Positions 1 to 9,710 of a stretch of DNA of 64,000 bases are shown piece by piece. Each line of letters begins with the position of its first letter. Position 1 is the first letter of the stretch. This stretch comes from Chloranthus sessilifolius (lineage: Eukaryota; Streptophyta; Magnoliopsida; Chloranthales; Chloranthaceae), in contig CM037587.1 of assembly GCA_021018995.1 (NCBI GenBank), positions 69,087,604-69,151,603 of the forward strand, read 5' to 3'. Both the position numbers and the translations under genes were made by a program. The notes beneath the pieces are model-generated. The model did no database searches. It saw only the letters and a program-made list of their open reading frames with translations, and was not told the DNA's origin.

Positions 1-761
1 AGGTCTACATTGAATATATGCCCATTAAGAACCACCACAAAGATCAGGATAGACCCATGCATGTTGAGACCCATGAGAACCAGTGCCCGAGGTTTTGACA
101 ATACCAGGAGAGACATAATGGGAGAAGTTGACCTTGAGATGTTGATTGGGCCAATGACCTTCTCCATATTATTTTAGGTAATGGACATTAAATCCTCACT
201 TAATCTGTTATTGAGGGGTCGTGGCTGCATGAGGTTGGAGCCATACCCTCCACATTGCACCAGAAACTTAAATTTGTGTCTAGGCATAAGATCATCACAA
301 TCATCAGGGAGGGGCACAGTGAGAAAGAGAAGGCTACCAATAGCGTTGAGAAGCCCAATGTACTAGATGTACCACACACCGTCGAGGATGTCGACCTCCA
401 CAATTTTGAATAAGAGGTGTCGGCAATACTCCCGGAGCCCAATGAGGGCATCATTATGAAAACTGGAGGTGGAATGGTAGCAGCAGTCGAGAGGTGGGGC
501 TACCAAAAAGGAAGGGGACTTGGCCCCAGACTTCAGGGCAGAAAGGAGCCCGTCACAGCCAAAGGGGGGCAGAAAGTCAGATTCGGGCTTGGTTATAAGC
601 CCATAGAAGAAGTGAGAGAGGCTAAGACGAAAGTCCATGCGACGGCAGCTGCAAAAGCTAGGGGGATCCACCTAGAGGAAAAACTACGTCCCAGGCCTCA
701 CATCAGGAGCTCATTCATAAGTGTCGAGGTTGTAAAGATCGGCTGGAATGGGGAAACCTGA
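1..761 (+). pseudogene. Tat-1 protease tail and G-patch domain
   Basis: The first 350 bases encode the C-terminal half of a Tat retropepsin, with RGFDNTRRDIMGEVDLE, IGPMTFSI and VMDIKSS-NLLL motifs. The catalytic Asp would lie before the window. A TAG near 176 and a frame change near 240 break it. The frame open at 417-761 contains a glycine-rich G-patch-like module (GGGMVAA...WGYQKGRGLG, about 455-520) followed by FGLGYKP. G-patch domains bind nucleic acid or helicases in other proteins and are often seen after the protease in plant Tat polyproteins. The Tat-2 copy at 23575-24530 matches throughout, which supports the frame assignment. Confidence 0.75.
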
Positions 762-2586
762 TTAACCCCACACAAGCCTATAGCACCGGTTCACCCCACA
801 AATCCCTACATTACCCTTCCAAGCTTGGAGATAGATTTGGCCGCGTTATCCTTCTTTGAGGAATGACGGCCAGTACCTGAACAAACTCTCCCTGTGGTAA
901 ATCACCACAAAACGGTTTTAACATTTGAGGACATCAACTCAGACGAAATGGGGATCAAAATGATGGAGGCTGACTCCAAAGAGCTGTATCAGTTAGTTTC
1001 CTCCATCTAAATAGGTAAAAGAGCGGCCCCTCAGGTATGCAACTGGGCATCTTTTCCCCAAACCCTGGAAGCGGGGAGTGGCCCAATATTTGGCACCCAT
1101 TTTTCAAAAAAAACAACCTATAAAAAGTGAGACAAGCCCCTGGCAGGCAATACCTTGAATATGAAAAGGCCCACACTACCGACGGTCTGTCTCCGAAGAA
1201 AATAAAAATCCTAAAAAAATTGAAAAAAATACAAAGTCCAAAAATATTGTCATTTAAAATTCTAGATAAAATCCTATAAAAAGATGCCTTAATTGAAATA
1301 CCCGTCCCACGTAAAATCGACCCTTTCCAGAAGAAATACAAGGGGAGGTAGGTGTTACGAGTCTGGATGAGGGTATCCCTTTGGAGGAGGTCCCCAATGA
1401 GCTCCTTGACCGGTTTGTTGAGTTTGAGCATGGCCCTACCCCCATTGCCAAAGAAATCGAGAACTTAATCTAGGGATTGAGGAGATTCCTCGAATTACCA
1501 ACATTGGAATGTCGCTGTCTCTCGAAGAAAGAAAATGCATGATCGATTTCCTGCGATCATACCAAGACATTTTTGCTTGATCGTACGAGGACATGACTGA
1601 TTTGAACACCAATTTGGTCGACCATGAGCTGCCTCTCTACCCTGATATGAAGCCAGTTAAGCAGAAGCTGAGACGTCTACAGCCTGAGTGGATGCCGAAA
1701 ATCAAAGACAAGGTCATCAAGTAGTATGACGTGGGGTTTCTCATGGTATCCAAATACCTGTAGTGGCTAGCCAATATTGTGCTTATGCCAAAGAAAGATG
1801 GAAAGGTTCGCATGTGCATCGATTTCTAAAATTTGAACAAAGCGAGCCCGAAGGATGATTTCCCATTACCGCACATTGACATCTTGGTCGATAATACCGC
1901 TAAGCATGGGATGCTTTCTTTTATGGACAGATTCTCCGGATACAATCAGATAAAGATGGCAGAGGCAGATCGAGAGAAGATTGCTTTCATCACACCCTGG
2001 GGAACCTTTTGCTATCGAGTCATGCCATTTGGGCTAAAGAACGTCGGTGTAACATACCAGAGAGCTATGACTGCACTGTTTCACGACATGATACACTGAG
2101 ATATTGAAGTGTATATCGATGATATGATAGCCAAGTCACCGGAGCGAGGTGATCACTTGGTAAACCTTCAAAAACTGTTTGAGAGGCTGAGAAAGTACAG
2201 GTTACGTCTGAATCCATAGAAGTGTGCTTTTGGCACTATGTCCAGAAAGTTGTTAGGATTCATCTTTAGCAGGAGAGGGATCGAAGTCGACCCAGTCAAA
2301 GTCAAGGCTATCACAGAAATGCCGCCGCCGTCTACTAAGAAAGAGGTTAGAGGGTTCTTAGGCAGAATATAATATATTAGTCAGTTCATTACATAACTAA
2401 CTCCAATTTGCATGTTGATCTTAAAGCTACTTCGGAAGGATTCGCCCGTTGAATGGAATGATGATTGTCAGGCAGTGTTCGATAAAATCAAAAGCTACCT
2501 CCTTAACTCACCTGTGTAACTACCACCTGACCCGGGGAGACCACTCTTGATGTATCTCTCCATGACGAAAGTTTCGATGGGATGCA
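762..2586 (+). pseudogene. Tat-1 linker and reverse transcriptase, cut by an insertion
   Basis: Positions 762-1500 are a poorly conserved linker, recognisable only by comparison with Tat-2. From about 1510 the RT begins (SLEERKCMIDFL, HELPLYPDMKP). Blocks visible in order are KKDGKVRMCIDF, NLNKASPKDDFPLPHID, MLSFMDRFSGYNQIKM, TPWGTFCYRVMPFGLKN and the catalytic YIDD (2112-2123), then GFIFSRRGIEVDP and the RT/RNase H connection. The catalytic box is intact. At least seven in-frame stops occur (near 1762, 1828, 2097, 2217, 2371, 2389, 2517). Several fall where Tat-2 or the family has Gln or Arg. The frame ends at MGC, where the LARD-like element inserted; it resumes at 12364. Confidence 0.85.
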
Positions 2587-4045
2587 TGTTGGTCGTATTT
2601 TAGATGCTTGCTGCTAACTTTATTTGAAAACAGTGATAAGAATGTGTTAGTAAAACTAAATCAAAACTGGATTGAAAGAAAACACAAAGTAGCAAGTCTA
2701 AAAATACTCACAAACCTACAAGATACAGGGCCTGTTGTAGCAAGTTTTGATAAATAAGATTTGTCCCACAGAGAGTATTGTCTGAAACCTCGAGGGTCGT
2801 ATAGTAGTCTCCTGAGTGTCACTAAGCTACATTAAAAACACAAATGCAGAAATAAAACAATAGCTAAAGAAAGGGATAAAGAAGGATGATGAGGTGTATT
2901 AAAATAAAAGTAAAATGATGGTGAGAACTAAGCAGGTTAAGCTAGAATTACAGCAGTGATGTAACTCAGATTTAGTCTATCTCTGCAGTGGCCCTTCCTG
3001 AGACGCTATCAAAAGCCTCAATAGGATAGGAATATCAAATTTAACCCATGCCATTTGGGGTGCTCTTAGGGCTATACCCTGTCCACTGTAATGGTCACAG
3101 GGTATCTGATAGAGTCTACCAAATCCCATTGGTTAAAGTAGAAATTACAAATCTGATCCAGAGGAGTGGACTGATCATTTCCCTAACCCCTGGATTATAT
3201 CATGCCATGAATACTATTACAGCACTATGTAATGCTAAGCTACAAGCTCTTTAGATCTGTGCACAGATCTGGCTGACATCCATAGGTATTCCAACTTGTA
3301 GATCATAAGCTCTTTGCCATGGCCAACGGCTCACTGTGCCCACAAAAAGGACCATGTAACAAGTTGAATAAGGCTCTAGATTCAGCCGGTCATTGCTACA
3401 AAGGCCTGCAATGACCTAGCCTCAAGCTGCATTTACTACAGAGAAATCAAATCTAACCTCGTATGGCAGCTAAGTAAAACAGAGGGGAGCCAGCTCCTGT
3501 ACAAACCTCCTCACAAGGCTCTAAAAGCTCATGTGCAGGGAAAAAGAATCCTTCTCAAACATGTGGCTGGACAGAACCTTAGGGCTATACTCTGTCCACT
3601 GCAATGGTCATAGGGTATCCCATTGGTCTGTCTATACCACAAGGGTCTGAGAAAAAACATGTAAATAGCTGCAACCACCATGGTCCATAGGCCTCCAAGC
3701 TCCCCAGATCTCACTACAGATCTAGCATTGCTTTCCCTGGGTCTTTCAATAAGCTCAAATCCTAAATGTATACTATAGCTCGAACAGAACTATGGATAGA
3801 TAGGAGAATAAGAGATTGAGTAAGCATTAAAACAACAATTCATTAATGAAAGCAAAACATAGAATGAACTGCCTCCACGCTGCAGCCTGTACACAACTGC
3901 TCATCCAAAATCCCAATGTATACTAAGCCTATTACAAAACTATAATACAAACTAAACCTAGCTGCTTATAAGATGATTTGCCAGCAAATGTTGGGCTAAG
4001 AGAGAAGAAAAATAAGAAAAAGAGATGATCAAACCCTAACCCTAG

Positions 4046-5903
4046 TGTTGTCGCTCCAAGTGTGCCAAAAATGTGTGCAAAAAATTAAAGAATTAAAGAA
4101 TGCTAAATTATATGGATGTTAACTTATGAAAGGGATATCAGCACATTGGGGCTAACACTGGCCTGCAAGATCAGGGCCAATTGTAGCAAGTTTTAAAAGT
4201 AAGTATTTCAAGATCGTCCACAGAGAAGTTTGTCTAAAATGAGAGATAAACCTCCAGATCTGTGCTACCAGATCTGGCTCTATAATTATCTAAAATAAAG
4301 AATAGATAAAAGAGAGTGTTGGGTTTTGTCACGTTTAACTAAAAGCAAATAAAGAAAAGAACTAACTACGTGATCCAGATCCGAGTTGTGGAGGTGTTTA
4401 AAATAAGACAAATGCAGAAATAATAGCTTCATGTATTTTAGCCTTTGAATTTTAATGGAGAATCAGTAGTTCAACGAGGCAGATTCAATCTTCATCCGCT
4501 ACCAAGACAGATGTAAGAGAAATAAATCGAATTAAGGAATAGGTTTAGACTTATGGGCGTGATTTGTCACGGATCATCGACTAGTGGCCTATTCTTTATT
4601 TGAACATGAACATCATCGTAAAATCTTGCTTGAATTAGGTTACCAACGCTAATTCGCACGGGGATGATGAGTTAAGGCAAGTTGGATGCGGATGAGTGAA
4701 TCTAAAGAAGTCTAATGCACTAAGGTGAGCACTGAGAACCCTCGACATGACTCCAATGGAGAAGACACAAATTGAACCTTTTAAAATCCAACGTTTAGAG
4801 AGAGCCCTCGGACTTACATTCGAGCTTCTCAGAGAGCCCTCATTCTGATCTTGAATCCGAACTTGGAAGTACAAATCACTCATAATGGCTCTCAAAGGTA
4901 AAATACAAGAAGGGATTACAGGAATCGATGAGCTTCAATCGGAATGGGGAAACAGAGATGAAAACTCTAAAATCTGGATACCCAAATTGGGCAAATGGTT
5001 GATCTATTTATAGTTTTCCCTAAGCCCATTTCGAGATGTGTATCAACCAATCGTAATTGGATAGATCTGTATCAACCAATAGGAGTCGAGCACCGGGATC
5101 CGGATCATTACGCCAATCGAAATGCTTGATCCGGTTCACCAATCAGAAACAGAGGCATCAATTACATTATGTAATTCAAAAATCTGTTTGAGCTTCTAGA
5201 AGTTCCCGCCAAGTAATTTCATCTTTGGGTGTTCACATGGGGTGGAATATGCCTTTGGTTCGTGCTCGAATCTTCCTAATGTCCTTGGGTTTTAAAACGC
5301 ATTGGGGCGTGCAAAGTTTCTGAAATACCTTCGGACGAGCAAATCCCCGTAATGCCATTTCGCATAGTTTAAGGGCTTTTTCAAAGTAGTTTGGCTCGAA
5401 TCTCTTCGCAAAGCATTTTGGCTCCGAATCTCTTTTCGCAGCATTTTGGCTTCAGGAGATCTTTTTCGTAAGGACTTTGGCTTCAGGAGATCTTTTCGCA
5501 AAGGACTTCTCTTCTTTTCGCAAAGCATTTTGGCTTCAGGAGGTCTTTTCGCAAAGGACTTCTCTTCTTTTCGCAAAGTTCAAAGTTCTTTGCGAATAGT
5601 AGATGTTCTTTGCGAATTGAACTTTTAGCTTCCATTCTTCTTTGCGAATGGATCCTTCTTCTTCTTCAGGTCTTTTCTTGCTCTTTTAGGACCTTTTTAG
5701 CCATTGCTGAGGCTATTTCTTCACTCCCTCTTTGAGTTTGACATGCGTTGTCAGCTTTTTGATCATTTTAGGATGGTTTTCGGATTTGGACCTGTCTTTT
5801 TGGTTAGCTGCAATATGAACACTAAAGCACTTATTTAGTCCTCTCAAGGGTCTTTCAAGGCTCATGTTTAGGGGTAAAAAATGGTATTTTTCACTACTTA
5901 TCA
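4046..5903 (-). mobile_element. Athila-A-family solo LTR nested in the LARD LTR
   Basis: The insert starts TGTTGTCGC and ends ACTTATCA on the + strand, with perfect cctag target duplications at 4041-4045 and 5904-5908. The sister LTR at 11212 has a single cctag, giving an empty-site comparison. Read on the - strand it resembles the Athila-A LTRs at 39460 and 48367: shared stretches include the CTATAAATAG TATA region (about 4997-5013), the GGCGGGAACTTCTAGAAG segment and the U5 with GGACGATCTT. A TTCGCAAAG-type motif array lies at about 5395-5660. There is no primer site, internal region or second LTR, so it is a solo LTR left by LTR-LTR recombination. Confidence 0.9.
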
Positions 5904-6159
5904 CCTAGCCTGCTGGAGCTCGCCGCCGATAGAGGATAGGAAAGATGAAAATAATAAACTCTAAGTACAACTTATATACTCTGTCCATAAGGCTTTCGCT
6001 TTAAAGAGATTAACCTTAATTTTTCTAGCAGATGTGGCACTATTACAACCCTTAGATGCTTGGAGATATTTGCCTCAAAATCAATGCCTCGGGAAGTGTG
6101 CCCTAGCCTTGGGAAATTCCCAAAAAGTCCTTCAGTTAAAACTGAGAAGTGGAGAGCCC

Positions 6160-6725
6160 GAGCTTCGCGAGGTTGGCATCTGCATTAGTTCATTTGCGCA
6201 ATTGCAAAGCCATTGCAGAGTAGCCTTTAGTTGGTGAGTAGTGCTTACTCACGCAGTCAATCTTCAATTCATTGCGCAGTTCCTTTGCGCTGCATTGCTT
6301 TCGCGGAGATGATCTTGAGTGCCAGGACTCTTCGCGCAGATAGAGCTTTAGAAGCTCTCTCTCGCTGAGTGCTCACGCAGTAAGGTGCCTGTGCTCACAT
6401 AGTAACTGATTAGGCTCCAGGGTGTGCGAGAGATATTTTGGGCGTCTCTCTCTTCTTTGGCTATGCGAGAACTCCGCGAGGTGACAGATTGTTCTTTGTG
6501 CATATGAACTTGCTATGTTCTGTGTGCAGCTGCTTTGGAGCTTGATCTTGGCGAGAGCTTCGCGAGGAAAAATTCTGAGAGTTTTAAACCGCGAGATCTT
6601 CCCGATGTCTTTTCTGTTCTCCTCTTGACTACGTGACTGATCTGCGCGAGGGCTCCTTTCACTGCATTGTTAGCTTCGTGAGGGGGATCCTCAACTCTGC
6701 GAGATGATTCTTTTAACACTCTAAT
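6160..6725 (-). promoter_or_regulatory. CGCG dyad motif array in the LARD 3' LTR U3
   Basis: Over about 560 bp there are more than a dozen short words built on a CGCG or GCGAG core: tttcgcggag, cttcgcgcag, ctcacgcag, atgcgagaac, ctccgcgagg, cttcgcgagg, accgcgagat, tgcgcgaggg, cttcgtgagg. Many approximate the dyad CTTCGCGAGG. The block lies 5' (on the - strand) of the presumed TATA region, like the motif arrays of the other LTR families here. The corresponding block in the other LTR is 11460-12040, where several CG pairs have become TG or CA. Confidence 0.6.
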
Positions 6726-7040
6726 GCATTGCATTTGCTGCTATTGCGGCTTCCTCCATTCTCAGCTAACTTCTTCTATCTGCTAGGCTTTTGGTCAATG
6801 ATGACCAGCAATTGAATCACCATGGTGAGCACTACCAGGGTGTTCCATTTGACTTTGGCTCGGCTTTAATCTTTACATGTATACTCTCTCTTTTTTAGGC
6901 CAATAAGCATGGATTTTGTATTAAATTGCATAGATTATTGCTAACTACAAAACAAACATAAAATATGATTATTAGTGAGCTTCAAGGCCCAGGAAAGGCT
7001 AGGTTAAGAGGTAAAAAGTGGTACTTTTCAGTGAATAACA

Positions 7041-7053
7041 CACCCCCAAACCT
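7041..7053 (-). promoter_or_regulatory. Polypurine tract of the LARD-like element
   Basis: On the - strand AGGTTTGGGGGTG directly precedes the LTR start TGTTATTC. It is the plus-strand DNA synthesis primer in reverse transcription. The same 13-mer precedes the Athila-A 3' LTR (48354-48366). Confidence 0.85.
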
Positions 7054-9686
7054 AATCTTTGCTAGTCACTGAGCAAAGGAAAATTTAAACAACTACTCTA
7101 AGAAACAGTTAAAAATAGTGCAATCAATGACAAAATAAATTTTAATGAATAAAGCCTCAGTCCACACCTATTCTTTAAAATCAGAGGAAATTATAGCAGT
7201 AATGTAGCCATTTAAAAACTCAAAATTAGCATGTGTTTGCATTACCACCAATCATTTTCAATATGCAAAAATCAGTACCAAGCTTACCTTAAATTCAAAA
7301 ATTAGGATGGATACAACCCCAATGAAGTTAAAATTAAGACCCAATTCTCACCAGGGCATACTCAAAACAATGAAAATGAAAAGGGTGTTTACATTCTTAT
7401 CAGCACAAGAGCAGTTACAAACCTCAAATGGGCCTGCAAGCATAAGCATAGGCAAAGCTTCTGATTTCTAACATCCTCATGACTTTTCACCATAGATTAG
7501 ACAACTCCTCATCTCCACATGGCAGCTCATTTCACTTTGGATCTACAAGGTCTTCTTGAATGGGTTGTAATGTGGCTTATGGGTGAGGGATAAAGAATGA
7601 AGGGGTAAAAAGGGATTCAAAATTGAGAAATCAGCAAGGTAAGGAGTGATTGATGACTTCACTACCTTCATTTCAGTACAACTTCATCTTACTTGAATAT
7701 TTCAGAATCAAAATGGCCAACTTCTCCTCTTCTTTTCAATTTTCAGATGATGTTCTTCTCTAGACTTTTCTTTCTTTTTTCTTTTTTTTTTTCTTTTTAT
7801 TTTTCTTTTTATTTAATATTTTTATGATGAACTGCCACAAAAAAACCACTAATACACTGCTGTTCATATGTTGCTTTTCTTCTCCTTCCATCAAATGTTG
7901 GACCACTCTCACTATCTTCAACTCCTTCTCCTTTACCTTTTGAATTCTTAGAGTCAGGGTACAGTTGAATCAGATCAAGAGGTTAAGGTGCAAGTACTCC
8001 GGTGTTTGTCAAAGTAGGATTTTTAAGGCTCAACGAGTGTATGCAAAATGGCAGTTTTAAAAGGTTGGGTTTTCAGGCTCAAACTGTCCAAATGAGGGCT
8101 TTAGATCATTTCCTTAGTGTCATGAGTGCTGTCAATCAGTTTTGATTTGGAGGTGCCTAACTTCTAGTGAAAAGGTCTTGACTCAATTAGTCCTTAGAGC
8201 TGAAATAATACCAAAAACACTCTTCAAAAGAAAATGATGGGCCCAAATCTCACTAGGTATGGTCCTCAAATTAACCCATAAGGTATATTTTCACCTTTTT
8301 CTCTCCTCTTAGGTTCACTAAGTACTAACTGAAAAATTTTCTGATGTTAGCTTCATGGTGGTGCAAAGATTTTAAAAATTTTAGTTTCAAAATGTCTGCA
8401 AAATTTTTTAATTTTCCATAAATTTTCTCATTCTAACAAGTTAGATGAGAATTGATTTTATTCATCCCAATTAAACCAATAATGTTGTACTAAAGTTAAC
8501 TATTCTATTGGCAGACCTACCTTGCCACACCCCCAAACCTAAGTTAAACAGTGTCCTCATTGATTCATGCAAAATGTATAGGGGCAGCAGGGTTGGTAAA
8601 ATAAAAACAAACTAAATTACAGCAGAAAAGTAAAGAGAAAACTAAGCTAAAAGTGTAGAAAATTAAACTAAGAAAGGGAAAAAGAGAAAATATACAGAAA
8701 ATGATAACTAAGAAAATAAAATAGCTATACTAAATCCTACAAACAACAACTATAAAACAGAAAGTAAACTAAATACAGAGAGTATATATAAAATAGGCAC
8801 AAAACTGATTCCCTAAAATACTAAACACAAATGCCTAACATGATCTGAGTTTGAATCTAAAATATGGAAAATAAAAAAAATCAGCATGAATCGCATAAAT
8901 TTTAAAGCAGGATTCAAACAAAATCAAATCAGACATTATATATACAAACAGTCCAGATGGGGGTGCATGAAGGAAAAAAATTTAGGTCACCCATCTGGAA
9001 CTCAGCTGAATTGGGAGGAACTGAAAAGCAAAAATGAAAGGCCATACCTTTGGATTTGCATCAAACCTGGTGTCCTTTCCAGCTTAGGAATTGCAGCTGC
9101 ATGAGAGATACAGGGAGCAGCTCTAGCTCCACATCAAGTGGAGAGGCAATAATAGGCAGCAAAGGTGCCTTAGATGGCTAAGGGTAGTTATCCAAGTGAA
9201 GTGGTGCACACACTCCACTAAGAAGCCCAAAATGAGTACTTTTCAGCACATAGGTGGGGGCTTCCTCAGTCCATACTTCAAAAATTTTAGCACACACCTC
9301 AGCCCAAATTCAGCAGTTTGGGTGAGGTGGATTCTACCATCTCCACAAAAATAGCAACAGACAAACAATCCCCATTTTTTTCCTCATAGCCTTCCCCTTG
9401 TAAGGAGGAGGCCCATGAAAAAAAATTGAGGAAATGACAGATGAGGTACTGTTGGTCCTCATCTGTCGACACATCAATTTTTTTTTAGTTTTTATTTTTT
9501 TTTATTTTTTTATTTTTGACTACAACTATACTTTATTCACACATTACAAAGACACAAAAATTCTAAAACATAAAATGAAGAAACACTTCAAAAATCACAG
9601 AAACACTAAAGCCAATATTTATTCAAACACTACATCTACAAAGAATATAGTTCAACAAAAACACAGATTACTATACTAGATCAAAG
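7054..9686 (-). other. LARD internal region, non-coding
   Basis: No retrotransposon protein motif is readable on either strand; the longest open frames are short and AT-rich. Read on the - strand, the half next to the 3' LTR is an Athila-type 3' UTR. It holds a second polypurine copy (8528-8540), a purine-rich tract (about 7765-7835), and a block at 7430-7640 that also occurs in Athila-A (47600-47870) and Athila-E (53030-53280). A further block at 8118-8230 matches Athila-E 53640-53750. The half next to the primer site (8550-9686) is A-rich leader with no recognised content. Confidence 0.7.
8528..8540 (-). promoter_or_regulatory. Second, internal polypurine-tract copy (LARD)
   Basis: This 13-mer is identical to the tract abutting the LTR at 7041-7053, about 1.49 kb upstream of it on the - strand. 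It is followed by a conserved aagttaaacagtgtcctca stretch that also follows the second copy in Athila-E (54054). Its use as an additional plus-strand primer is an inference. Confidence 0.6.
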
Positions 9687-9704
9687 TCCTCGGCAACGGT
9701 GCCA
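9687..9704 (-). promoter_or_regulatory. Primer binding site, tRNA-Asp type (LARD)
   Basis: On the - strand TGGCACCGTTGCCGAGGA starts six bases after the LTR end. It is two changes from TGGCGCCGTTGCCGGGGA, the complement of a plant tRNA-Asp 3' end used by Athila-type elements. Both changes are G-to-A. Confidence 0.8.
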
Positions 9705-9710
9705 AAAACT

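Larger units (their letters stand above)
2587..7040 (-). repeat. LARD-like element 3' LTR, enlarged by a nested solo LTR
   Basis: This is the copy next to the polypurine tract, so it is the 3' LTR on the - strand. It aligns along its length with 9711-12358. Without the insert 4046-5903 and its duplicated cctag it is about 2.59 kb. Compared with the 5' LTR it lacks about 50 bp near 2808 (the agatcatgctacagatct stretch present at 9940-9985). The U3 array of CGCG-type motifs (about 6160-6725) is better preserved here than in the other LTR. Confidence 0.88.
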
